Assembly: GCA_910579655.1 (NCBI GenBank)
Contig: CAJTVE010000003.1
Coordinates: forward strand, 1-64,000
Reading direction: 5' to 3'
Source: an uncultured Allobaculum sp.
GTDB lineage: Bacteria > Bacillota_I > Bacilli_A > Erysipelotrichales > Erysipelotrichaceae
Length of the DNA stretch: 64,000 nt
The notes under the pieces are model-generated. The model ran no database searches and was not told the origin of the DNA. It worked only from the letters and a program-made list of their open reading frames with translations. Below, one piece after another: positions 51,611 through 60,501 of this stretch (within the stretch, counting starts at the first letter, position 1; every line of letters begins with the position of its first letter). The position numbers were made by a program, and so were the translations under genes.

Positions 51611-52978
51611 TCAGTTTTCCTTTCCAGGGTCATAGTCGTAAAGTTTGCCAAAATACCGGCCGCTCATGCAGGCGGTACAGATTGAATCCCCTAAAACTTC
51701 TTCAAAATCTTCCAGCCTCAAAAAGCGAAGCGAATCGGCGTGAAACAGCTCTTTCATCTCATCGAGATCATAGTTCGCGCAAATCAGCTTGCTTTGATCC
51801 ATATATTCCGTGCCATAGAAACAGGAATGCTTAATTTCTGGCGAGGCAATGCGCAGATGGACTTCTTTTGCCCCGGCTTCTTTTAATAATCGGCAAAGAA
51901 AGGAAGCCGTTTTGCCTTTTTGAATGGAGTCATCAACCAGGAAGACAGATTTGCCTTTGACAATCGAGCTGATGGCATTCAGGCGGGTGTTGATCTCCTT
52001 TTCCTTCTGCTCCTTGATCGGTCTTACGAATGTCGAGCCGACATACCGGTTTTTAATCAAGCCGATTTCATAGGGAATCTTCAGTTCTCTGGCGAAGGCG
52101 GCAGCAGCCGAAATGGCTGTATCCGGCACACCGATGACAATATCGGCTTTTTCGCTTTCCCCTTTTGCTAAGACCTTGCCAAGTTTCTGCCGAATTTTAT
52201 GCACCGACTGGTCTTTGAACAGCGAATCTTCTCTTGAGTAGTAGACCGCCTCCATGGCGCATGGATATTTGGCTCCGACATCCATCTGTCTGGTCGTAAA
52301 GCCATGCCGCCCCAAAAAAATCATCTGTCCTGGGTCAATGGCAATGGGTTTGCCAACATCAAACATGCCAAAGGCTGAGGTTTCGGATGCAAACAGATAA
52401 CCATCCTGATACGGCACGTAATAGAGCTGACTGATCGCCAGTCGGCTGACCACGGCATACATCGTGTGGCGGGTCATCAGGATAAAGGCGTATGGGCCTT
52501 TGAGAATCTGGGTTGCCGTTTCAATTTTGTCGACCAGCTTGCCCGGAGCCATCTGAATCAGGTGGGTGATGACTTCCGCATCCGAAGTGCCCTGGAAGAT
52601 CAGGCCGTCTGCTTCCATGTGTTTGCGAAGACTTGGGGCATTGGAAATCATGCCGGCTGTTGCGATCGCAAAGGAGCCCTGATGGGCTCTGACCATCAGT
52701 GGCTGCAAATTTGCGGTTCCCATATCGCTTTCGGTGGCCATCCTGACCTGGCCTAAAGCGTACTGGCCATCGAGTTCAGCCAGTTTTTCAGGGTTGAAAC
52801 TTTCCGCAAGCATGCCAAAGCTTTTATAGACTTTGACTGTTTCGCCATTACCGCTGGCAATCCCGGCGCTGTCCGAACCTCGATGCTGCAAACCGTGCAG
52901 CAGATAGTAAACAACACTCGAGGCATCCGAAACATTCCAGGCCGCTGCTAAGCCGGCTGAATTCTGATGGGACTTCAA
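51611..52978 (-). CDS. second PurF paralogue with inactivated glutaminase site
   Basis: 455 residues, homologous to PurF over its full length (LLHGLQHRGSDSAGIA, GTSDAE, GVPDTAISAAAAFA, GLIKNRYVG). The residue aligning with the catalytic N-terminal Cys is Ala8. The His-Asn of the oxyanion-hole motif HNGQIVN is Thr107-Ala108, and the YGLRPL motif is lost. The PRPP loop reads DDSIQKGKTASF (349-360) instead of DDSIVRGTTSRR. The four [4Fe-4S] cysteines (240, 386, 434, 437) are kept. It starts with TTG at 52978, AAGGAG 7 bases upstream, overlapping the purL stop (TTGA). It cannot use glutamine by the known mechanism; it may be regulatory, a partner of PurF, or changed in function. Confidence 0.9.
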   Translation of the reverse strand: MKSHQNSAGLAAAWNVSDASSVVYYLLHGLQHRGSDSAGIASGNGETVKVYKSFGMLAESFNPEKLAELDGQYALGQVRMATESDMGTANLQPLMVRAHQGSFAIATAGMISNAPSLRKHMEADGLIFQGTSDAEVITHLIQMAPGKLVDKIETATQILKGPYAFILMTRHTMYAVVSRLAISQLYYVPYQDGYLFASETSAFGMFDVGKPIAIDPGQMIFLGRHGFTTRQMDVGAKYPCAMEAVYYSREDSLFKDQSVHKIRQKLGKVLAKGESEKADIVIGVPDTAISAAAAFARELKIPYEIGLIKNRYVGSTFVRPIKEQKEKEINTRLNAISSIVKGKSVFLVDDSIQKGKTASFLCRLLKEAGAKEVHLRIASPEIKHSCFYGTEYMDQSKLICANYDLDEMKELFHADSLRFLRLEDFEEVLGDSICTACMSGRYFGKLYDYDPGKEN

Positions 52979-55900
52979 TTTTCTTCTCCTTCGTGTGTAA
53001 AGAAGTGAACACCGGAAGCGAAGATGTTCTGGTCACGATCCCCCGCAATGTTCTGGAACAAGCCATCTTCATAACGTTCCGAATGGCCCATTTTGCCAAA
53101 GATCATGCCATCCGCACTCAGAATTCCTTCAATGGCCAGGCTGGATCCATTGAGGTTGTCTTCGCCATTCATGGTTGGATTCCCGTTTTCATCGACATAC
53201 TGCGTAGCAATCTGTCCATTTTCAGCCAGGGATTTGAGCAGTTGTGGATCGGCCATGAATTTTCCTTCCCCATGGGAAATGGCAACGGAATGGATCTGGC
53301 CTGGTTCGAATTCCTGAAGCCATGGTGATTTGTTGGAGGTGATGCGGGTTCTGGCCACGTGGGAGACATGACGGTTGATGTCGTTATGGAACAGGGTGGC
53401 CAGTTCACTTCCCTCTTTATCGAGATCGCCAAATGGAAGCAGGCCGGATTTGACCAGAGCCTGGAATCCATTGCAGATTCCAAGAATCAAACCTTCATTG
53501 GCCCGCATGGTATTGAGGGCTTCCTTGATTTTCGGGTTGCGCAGAACGGAAACGATAAATTTACCGGATCCATCTGGTTCATCCGCCAGCGAGAAGCCGC
53601 CGACAAGCATGAAGATCTGGGCGTTTTCAATTTCAGCAGCCAGTTGGTCAATCGATTTTGTGATGTGGTCAACATCAAGGTTGTTAAAGACAACTGTATG
53701 AACATCAGCGCCGGCCCGGCTGAATTTTGCGGCTGTATCGATTTCGCAGTTCTGGCCTGGGAAAACTGGAATGACAACGACTGGCTTTTCCACTTTAACT
53801 TTGGAATAGCGGCGTTCACCTTTGGCCAGCGGTGTATCGATCTCAACATTTTCGTGCGCCACGGTGCGTGGATACAGGCCGGAATAACGGGATGTCCATA
53901 AAGCATACGCTTCCGGAATGGCCATCTTTTCTTCGTTGATGGCAATTGTATGGGAATCATTGGTTGTGCCAAGACGGATCCAGTTTTTCTCTTCGATGGG
54001 TTCAGTGGTTTCAACAATCAAAGATCCAAGATTAAAGCTGTAGGGTTCATCGGTTTTGATGTCTGCACCGATTTCGTTGCCAAAGCTCATGATGGCAGCC
54101 GCTGCTCCAACGCCCCCATCTTTAATGGTGCGGGCTGAAAGAACTTTGCCTTCCTTGTGGGCGTTGGCAAAAGATCTGAAGTTTTCGCGCAAAGCTTCAT
54201 AATCAGGCTCGCCATTTTCAAGCGGCTGATGTTTGAGCAGGTAAACTGGATGATCTGCCCCAACGAATTCACCAGCAATAATGTCATCCGTTTTAGCCGT
54301 TGTGACTGCGAACGTGATCAGTGTTGGTGGAACGTGGAGATCATTGAAGGTTCCGGACATGGAATCTTTACCGCCGATGGCCGGGGTTTCAAATTCAAGC
54401 TGGGCTTTGACAAGACCAAGCAGTGCCTGTAAAGGATACCCCCATTTTTCAGGATCTTTATTGAGGCGTTCGAAATATTCCTGGTTGGACAGTCTGGCTT
54501 TAAATGGATCAGCACCTAAAGCAGCCAGTCTTGCCAGTGCTTCAATGACGGAATACTGGGATCCAAGCCATGGCGAAAAGCGCGAAAGTTTTGGATCAAA
54601 GCCATAAGTCATTAAAGAGCAGGTCGTGGTAAATCCATCGACTGGCAGTTTCTGAACCGAACCAATTTCCGGAGTATGCTGCGTTTTGCCGCCAAATGGC
54701 ATCAGAACTGTGCTCTTTCCGATGGATGCATCAAACATTTCAGACAGACCACTCTGGTCAGCGGTATTGGCTTCGATCAGGACCTCTTGAAGGGTTTTTG
54801 CATTTGCGTCTTCTTTGGCTGCAAATGGGCTGCAGGCTTCTTCACCGGGTTCAATGATGGCTTCAACTTCCTGACGGACTCCATTGGTATCAAGGAAGTG
54901 ACGGTCGAGATCGACAATGGTATCCCCGCGCCAATTCATGATCAGACGGGGTTCTTCAATAACGTCAGCCACTTTAATCGCATTCAGGTTTTCTTTTTCG
55001 CATTCTTTCAGGAACGCATCCAGATCGTCTTTCGCGATGCAGACAGCCATTCGTTCCTGGCTTTCAGAAATGGCCAGTTCGGTTCCATCCAGGCCGGTAT
55101 ATTTCACGGGGACAGCATCCAGATCGATGATCAGACCATCCGCCAGTTCACCAACAGCGACCGAAACACCGCCGGCGCCAAAGTCGTTGGCTTTCTTGAT
55201 CAGGCGGGTGGCATCCGGATTGCGGAACAGCCGCTGCAGTTTGCGCTCCATCAGCGCATTTCCCTTCTGGACTTCAGAGGAGCAGGTATCAAGTGAGGTA
55301 TCGTTGTGTTCTTTGGAAGAACCAGTCGCCCCGCCAATGCCATCCCGACCAGTCGCGCCGCCGATGTAGACGATCACATCCCCGGCAACAGGTTTTTCAC
55401 GTTTGACATGGTTTTTCGGGGCCGCTCCAACCACGCCGCCGACTTCCATTCGTTTGGCTACATAGCCAGGATCGAAAATTTCTTCAACGTAAGTGGTTGC
55501 CAGGCCAATCTGGTTTCCATAAGAGGAGTAACCGCGGGCAGCCGTTTTGGAAATTTTGGATTGCGGCAGTTTGTGTTCGAGCGTTTCGGATAATGGGGCA
55601 TTGATATCGCCCGCCCCGGTAATGCGCATGGCCTGATAAACATAGCTGCGGCCCGACAGCGGGTCACGGATCGCGCCGCCAATGCAGGTCGCCGCGCCGC
55701 CAAATGGTTCAATTTCGGTTGGATGGTTATGCGTTTCGTTTTTGAACATCAAAAGCCAGGGTTCGTTTACGCCATTGACATCGACTTCGATTTCCACAGA
55801 GCAGGCATTAATTTCATCGCTGACTTCCTGGTCATCGAGTTTGCCGCGCTTGCGTAAGGTACGGCCGGCAATGGTCGCCAGATCCATCAGCGTGACTGGC

Positions 55901-56685
55901 TTATCGGTGCGGTTGTTTTCTTTACGCAGATCAAGGTAAGCATTCCAGGCCGCTTCAATCTGTTCGTTGAAGGTTTCATTGTTGAAATGAACGTCTTTGA
56001 GAATGGTCTCGAATGTGGTGTGCCGACAATGGTCAGACCAGTAGGTGTCCAGAACCCGGACTTCCGTCATGGTTGGATTGCGATGTTCCTGGTTTTTGAA
56101 GTAGTCCTGAATGAAAACCAGATCTTCCAAAGACATGGCCAGACCCATGGAAGAACGCAGGGCTTCAAGCTGATCTTTGTCAAAGTCGATAAAGCTTTCA
56201 AGAACCGGCACATCCTGAATGGCCACGTTTTGAGAATCATCCAGGATCTCCATATTTTTCTTGCGGGACTCGACCGGGTTGATCATGTAATGCTCGATGG
56301 CGGCCAGCTGATCGTCATTTACATGGTCCATCACCATCAGGGTGCCCGAGTGAATGCGAACATCTTTTTTATTGTTGAGCAGCATCAGACACTGCATGGC
56401 CGAATCCGCACGCTGGTCATACTGACCAGGCAGATATTCAAAGGCCAGCACATGCTTGCCGGTGGTATCGACTGTTTCTAACACTTCATCAACCGCCGGT
56501 TCAGCAATGACGTTTTCTTCAAGCAGAGCAATATCGTTGGCGTCGGCATTGAAAATATCATAAATGACATACATCTCTAACCCGAAATCCGGGTTGAGTG
56601 ATAAATCTTTGATCAAAGTCTGCTGCAAAGACTGGCTTTCAATCTGATACGCCGGTTTTTTCTTGATCAGGCGCCGAGTGTTCAT
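52975..56685 (-). CDS. purL: phosphoribosylformylglycinamidine synthase, single-chain
   Basis: 1236 residues, the large one-chain form, so no separate purS/purQ is needed. Domains: N-terminal PurS-like part, FGAM synthetase core (TYWSDHCRHTTF, NETHNHPTEIEPFGGAATCIGG, DFGAGGVSVAVGELADG, GGKDSMSGTF) and a C-terminal glutaminase with the nucleophile Cys in GICNGFQ and a final His-x-Glu region (FTHEG lies at the very end). The ATG overlaps the purE stop (ATGA) and has GGAGG 7 bases upstream. The intact glutaminase here contrasts with the dead one in the next gene. Confidence 0.96.
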   Translation of the reverse strand: MNTRRLIKKKPAYQIESQSLQQTLIKDLSLNPDFGLEMYVIYDIFNADANDIALLEENVIAEPAVDEVLETVDTTGKHVLAFEYLPGQYDQRADSAMQCLMLLNNKKDVRIHSGTLMVMDHVNDDQLAAIEHYMINPVESRKKNMEILDDSQNVAIQDVPVLESFIDFDKDQLEALRSSMGLAMSLEDLVFIQDYFKNQEHRNPTMTEVRVLDTYWSDHCRHTTFETILKDVHFNNETFNEQIEAAWNAYLDLRKENNRTDKPVTLMDLATIAGRTLRKRGKLDDQEVSDEINACSVEIEVDVNGVNEPWLLMFKNETHNHPTEIEPFGGAATCIGGAIRDPLSGRSYVYQAMRITGAGDINAPLSETLEHKLPQSKISKTAARGYSSYGNQIGLATTYVEEIFDPGYVAKRMEVGGVVGAAPKNHVKREKPVAGDVIVYIGGATGRDGIGGATGSSKEHNDTSLDTCSSEVQKGNALMERKLQRLFRNPDATRLIKKANDFGAGGVSVAVGELADGLIIDLDAVPVKYTGLDGTELAISESQERMAVCIAKDDLDAFLKECEKENLNAIKVADVIEEPRLIMNWRGDTIVDLDRHFLDTNGVRQEVEAIIEPGEEACSPFAAKEDANAKTLQEVLIEANTADQSGLSEMFDASIGKSTVLMPFGGKTQHTPEIGSVQKLPVDGFTTTCSLMTYGFDPKLSRFSPWLGSQYSVIEALARLAALGADPFKARLSNQEYFERLNKDPEKWGYPLQALLGLVKAQLEFETPAIGGKDSMSGTFNDLHVPPTLITFAVTTAKTDDIIAGEFVGADHPVYLLKHQPLENGEPDYEALRENFRSFANAHKEGKVLSARTIKDGGVGAAAAIMSFGNEIGADIKTDEPYSFNLGSLIVETTEPIEEKNWIRLGTTNDSHTIAINEEKMAIPEAYALWTSRYSGLYPRTVAHENVEIDTPLAKGERRYSKVKVEKPVVVIPVFPGQNCEIDTAAKFSRAGADVHTVVFNNLDVDHITKSIDQLAAEIENAQIFMLVGGFSLADEPDGSGKFIVSVLRNPKIKEALNTMRANEGLILGICNGFQALVKSGLLPFGDLDKEGSELATLFHNDINRHVSHVARTRITSNKSPWLQEFEPGQIHSVAISHGEGKFMADPQLLKSLAENGQIATQYVDENGNPTMNGEDNLNGSSLAIEGILSADGMIFGKMGHSERYEDGLFQNIAGDRDQNIFASGVHFFTHEGEEN

Positions 56686-57179
56686 TCCTCTTCCTCCAGT
56701 CTGGATCCTTCCAGAACTTTTGCGGCCTGATCGGCTTTAAAGGTGCGAATGCGCTCAGCCAAAGCCGGATCACCAAGCGCGATCATCTGGCCGGCTAAAA
56801 TTGCGGCATTTTTGGCCCCGGCTTTTCCAATGGCCACCGTTGCAACCGGAACGCCGGCTGGCATCTGGACGGTGGATAATAAGGAATCCATTCCACCCAG
56901 GGCACTTGTCTGCATGGGAATTCCGATGATGGGCAGAATGGTTGAACTGGCCAGCACCCCCGCTAAATGCGCAGCACCGCCAGCGGCGGCGATGATCACC
57001 TGAATGCCATTTTTCTTTGCGTTTCTGGATAGCTCGAGAACAGCATCCGGCGTGCGGTGGGCTGAAAGCACTCTGGCTTCATAAGGAATTTCAAGATCCT
57101 TAAGCTGGTCAAGGCATGCCTGGACGACAGGAAGATCGGATCTGCTTCCCATCACAACCAATACTTTTGCGTTTTCCAT
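56682..57179 (-). CDS. purE: N5-carboxyaminoimidazole ribonucleotide mutase
   Basis: 165 residues. MGSRSDLPV near the start, VLSAHRTPDAV, and the AAAGGAAHLAGVLA and GIPMQTSALGGMDSLLS loops identify PurE. No purK is in the window; if it is also absent elsewhere, this would have to be the class II form that uses AIR and CO2 directly, which sequence alone does not settle. First gene of the minus-strand pur operon. The AAAGG site lies close to the ATG. Confidence 0.94.
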   Translation of the reverse strand: MENAKVLVVMGSRSDLPVVQACLDQLKDLEIPYEARVLSAHRTPDAVLELSRNAKKNGIQVIIAAAGGAAHLAGVLASSTILPIIGIPMQTSALGGMDSLLSTVQMPAGVPVATVAIGKAGAKNAAILAGQMIALGDPALAERIRTFKADQAAKVLEGSRLEEEE

Positions 57180-57736
57180 TTCCTTTATCTGATCCTTTCT
57201 TAAAACTGGCTCTACAGTCAGTCAGCTGAAATCTCTTTTGATGAAATACACCCTTGAAATGACATCCCACAAGGAAACAAATCCATTTTGCTTTCCTCTG
57301 GAAAGAGAGAAACCAGAGAGTCTGGAATTCTCTTGCATGGAACCTGTTTCAGATTGTTTCATGAACTTTGTTATGGGTTTCAGGCTGACAATCCCGAAAT
57401 GGTGTCAAAGCCATAACGAAACAGACTGAATCAAAACCGCCCAAAAAGTCAGATTTTCATAAAAGGCTTTCTTTATTTTCTGGTTTTAACAGGTTTTGGT
57501 TTTCATTTTTGACCGCTTCGTTACCATAACTGTGATTCGATTCAATTGCTATTCCACTTTATTTCCATAATATCGATACAATTCACAACACTATGGCTTT
57601 TTAGCACACAGCAACGGATGATTGAATTTCATTTACTTTGAGCATATAAGAGGCATCGCGATGAATTTCAGGGTCATATTGGCTTATGTCCGCTCATAGG
57701 CAGGCAATTTTTCCATTGTCTGTTCGATTGGACGTC
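57180..57736 (-). promoter_or_regulatory. long leader/control region upstream of purE
   Basis: About 560 bases without a gene. The heptamer CCATAAC occurs at 57411-57417 and 57524-57530 and inverted at 57370-57376 (a third direct copy is at 57815-57821). The copies at 57370 and 57411 form an inverted repeat with a 34-base gap. I found no purine riboswitch core. A premature terminator lies at its upstream end. Confidence 0.4.
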
Positions 57737-57766
57737 AAAAAAGCGCACCGGTCTTGCAGGTACGCT
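57737..57766 (-). terminator. terminator-like hairpin upstream of purE
   Basis: Stem AGCGTACC/GGTGCGCT (one mismatch) with a 9-base loop and six T on the minus strand. No minus-strand gene lies upstream within the divergent region, so it is either an attenuator of the purE transcript or a relic. Confidence 0.55.
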
Positions 57767-57987
57767 AAAAGATGCATATTTTCAATATTCTACTTTTGTT
57801 CACTAAAGTCATGACCATAACTTTATCCTCCAAAAGCTGCAGATTCTCTGCGAGATTCATGTTAGACAAAACCTGGCGTCATTTCAATGGAAGGTTCTGA
57901 AAACGCTTAGAATGAACTCACCTTGTCGCTTTGAAAGCCAATGGAAACAGAAAGAAATAGATAATTCTCTTTCAAACCAACAATTCA

Positions 57988-58015
57988 TTGAATCACTCTG
58001 CCCCCTCGATATAAT
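57988..58015 (+). promoter_or_regulatory. promoter of purC-purB
   Basis: TTGAAT at 57988-57993, 16-base spacer, perfect TATAAT at 58010-58015. Transcription would start about 58022, giving a leader of only about 20 bases. Confidence 0.8.
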
Positions 58016-58040
58016 GAAGTCGTTTATGAGGAGGAAAACC

Positions 58041-58757
58041 ATGGAAGAAAAAGAACTGCTCTACGAGGGCAAAGCAAAAAAAGTATTCCGCACTGAAGAT
58101 CCTGAAATCCTGATCGTGGATTACAAGGATGACGCAACAGCATTCAACGGTCTGAAGAAAGGCACCATCAAAGGAAAAGGCGCCATCAACAACCGGATGA
58201 CCAACTACCTGATGAAGCTTTTGGAAGAGAAAGGCGTTCCAACTCATTTAGTTGAAGAAATCGACGATCGCAAAACTGCGGTCAAAAAAGTACAGATCGT
58301 TCCTCTGGAAGTCATCATCCGCAACAAAGCTGCGGGTTCATTCTCCAAACGTCTGGGCATCCCGGAAGGAACAGAACTGAAATGCTCTACACTCGAATTC
58401 AGCTACAAAGACGATGATCTGGGCGATCCACTGATCAACTCCTACATGGCAAGAGCCATCGGAGCGGCAACCCAGGAAGATATCGACACGATCACTGAGT
58501 ATGCATTTAAAGTCAATGAAGTTCTCAAAGAATTTTTTAAAGAAATTGGTATTGAACTGATCGACTTCAAACTCGAATTCGGTAAAACAACTGACGGCAC
58601 CATCGTTTTAGCCGATGAAATTTCTCCAGATACTTGCCGCTATTGGGATATCAAGACCGGCGCACACCTGGACAAAGATACTTTCCGCCGCGACCTGGGA
58701 AATCCAGAAGGCGCTTATCAGGAAGTCTTCGCCCGGATGGGGTTTGATGCCGAATGA
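58041..58757 (+). CDS. purC: phosphoribosylaminoimidazole-succinocarboxamide synthase
   Basis: 238 residues. Motifs: LLYEGKAKKVF at the start, DYKDDATAFNG, KGAINNRMTNYLMKLLE, VIIRNKAAGSFSKR, and DEISPDTCRYWD. Length fits the bacterial family. GAGGAGG precedes the ATG at 58041; the frame upstream of it includes the promoter and is not coding. It overlaps purB by four bases. Confidence 0.97.
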   Translation: MEEKELLYEGKAKKVFRTEDPEILIVDYKDDATAFNGLKKGTIKGKGAINNRMTNYLMKLLEEKGVPTHLVEEIDDRKTAVKKVQIVPLEVIIRNKAAGSFSKRLGIPEGTELKCSTLEFSYKDDDLGDPLINSYMARAIGAATQEDIDTITEYAFKVNEVLKEFFKEIGIELIDFKLEFGKTTDGTIVLADEISPDTCRYWDIKTGAHLDKDTFRRDLGNPEGAYQEVFARMGFDAE

Positions 58758-60190
58758 GTAACCATACAGTCTACCAGTCCCCTTTTGCCGGACGTTATGC
58801 CAGCAAGGAAATGCAGTACCTCTTCTCTGAAGAGAAAAAATTCCAGACCTGGCGCAAACTCTGGATCGCCTTAGCCCAGGCGGAACAGGAAATGGGACTT
58901 CCAATTACAGATGAGCAGATTGCCCAGCTCAAAGAGCACGCGACCGACATCAACTACGAGGACGCCAAGGCCCGCGAAGCCATTGTCCGCCACGATGTGA
59001 TGAGCCACGTATATGCCTATGGTCTGCAGGCTCCTGATGCCAAAGGCATTATTCACTTAGGGGCAACCAGCTGCTATGTGGGCGACAACACCGATCTGAT
59101 CATCATGCATGAAGGTCTTGAACTGCTTTTAAACAAGATCGCTGCTGTCCTTGCCCGCTTAAAACAGTTCGCCATGACCTATAAAGACATGCCCGCTTTA
59201 GCCTTCACCCACTTCCAGCCTGCGCAGCCAACGACAGTCGGAAAACGCGCTTCGCTATGGGCTCAGGATCTGGTGATGGACTATGAAACCATCGAATGGC
59301 TGCTGGAAAATAAAAAGCTTTTGGGTCAGAAAGGAACAACTGGAACCCAGGCTTCCTTCTTAGAGCTGTTTGATGGCGACAGTGCCAAAGCAGCTGAAAT
59401 CGACGAGCGCATCTGCCATAAGATGGGCTATGACAACTGGTTTGCGGTTTCCGGCCAGACCTATCCGCGTAAATATGACACGCAGGTTCTTCAGGCTCTT
59501 TCGGGAATTGCCCAGTCCGCCCATAAGTTCTCTAATGACCTGCGGCTTTTACAGCACAAAAAGGAAATGGAAGAACCCTTTGAAAAAGGCCAGATCGGCT
59601 CTTCTGCCATGGCGTATAAGCGCAACCCCATGCGTTCTGAACGCATGGCTGCCCTGTCCAACTATCTGATTTCCGATACCATGAACCCGGCACTGACCGC
59701 AAGCACCCAGTGGTTTGAAAGAACGCTTGATGACTCGGCCAACAAACGAATCTCCATTGCCGAAGGTTTCCTGGCTGCTGATGCCATTCTGGATCTTTAC
59801 CTGAACATCACCGACGGTCTGGTTGTCTATCCAAAAGTCATCGAAGCTGACCTGCGCAAAGAACTGCCATTCATGGCAACCGAAAACATTATGATGGATG
59901 CCGTGAAAGCCGGCGGGGACCGTCAGGAACTGCATGAAGCCATTCGTGTTCACTCCATGGCCGCTTCACGTCAGGTCAAAGAATTCGGTCTGGAAAACGA
60001 TCTGCTTGAACGAATTGCCAACGATGATCGTTTCCCATTAACTCTCGAAGATCTGCAGGCCAGAATGAATCCATCGCTATATGTGGGCCGTGCGCCAGAA
60101 CAGACAGTTGAATTCTTCACCAACGTTGTCGATCCAATTCTTGAAAAGCACCCAGAAGCTGCCGCTTTAACTGCTGAAATCAACGTTTAG
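58754..60190 (+). CDS. purB: adenylosuccinate lyase
   Basis: 478 residues; acts at SAICAR and at adenylosuccinate. Fumarase/aspartase-type motifs: HLGATSCYVGDNTD, FTHFQPAQPTTVGKR, GTTGTQASFLELF and the signature GSSAMAYKRNPMRSE (flexible catalytic loop). Its length, longer than the roughly 430 residues of the Bacillus enzyme, is like the human/clostridial type. Start ATGA overlaps the purC stop. Two-gene operon with a terminator. Confidence 0.96.
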   Translation: MSNHTVYQSPFAGRYASKEMQYLFSEEKKFQTWRKLWIALAQAEQEMGLPITDEQIAQLKEHATDINYEDAKAREAIVRHDVMSHVYAYGLQAPDAKGIIHLGATSCYVGDNTDLIIMHEGLELLLNKIAAVLARLKQFAMTYKDMPALAFTHFQPAQPTTVGKRASLWAQDLVMDYETIEWLLENKKLLGQKGTTGTQASFLELFDGDSAKAAEIDERICHKMGYDNWFAVSGQTYPRKYDTQVLQALSGIAQSAHKFSNDLRLLQHKKEMEEPFEKGQIGSSAMAYKRNPMRSERMAALSNYLISDTMNPALTASTQWFERTLDDSANKRISIAEGFLAADAILDLYLNITDGLVVYPKVIEADLRKELPFMATENIMMDAVKAGGDRQELHEAIRVHSMAASRQVKEFGLENDLLERIANDDRFPLTLEDLQARMNPSLYVGRAPEQTVEFFTNVVDPILEKHPEAAALTAEINV

Positions 60191-60264
60191 CACAAAAGGA
60201 AAAAGTCCATCTTCTGATTGTCTTTGACAGACCCTGGCTTGAACAGATAAAACTAACGATAAAG

Positions 60265-60295
60265 AAAAAGACCAGCTTCACGGGCTGGTCTTTTT
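60265..60295 (+). terminator. terminator of purC-purB
   Basis: Stem AAAAAGACCAGC/GCTGGTCTTTTT with a 7-base loop, T-run on both strands. Confidence 0.9.
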
Positions 60296-60501
60296 CTCTG
60301 CTTACAATTTTCAGTCCCTTTTCTTTGGCCTTTTCACGCAAATTGGACCAGTCATAAACAGGGCGGCTCATCAAATATGAATTGTTTAATCTCATTCAAA
60401 ACCAGAGATGAATTCTTCTTCCTTTTGCGAAATCATTTTCTGACTGTCCCGCTTTGTATTCTGTTCCCTGATTTCGTGGTTTCGCAGTTTCATCCAGTTT
60501 T
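60296..60501. other. short intergenic stretch
   Basis: A minus-strand frame starting MSRPVYDWSNLREKAKEKG (near 60370) reads well for 25 codons but runs into the purB terminator and has no ribosome binding site. It is probably a remnant. Confidence 0.3.

Noticed and set aside
57180..58020. Purine riboswitch controlling purE
   Set aside because: The conserved three-way-junction sequences are not found on either strand.
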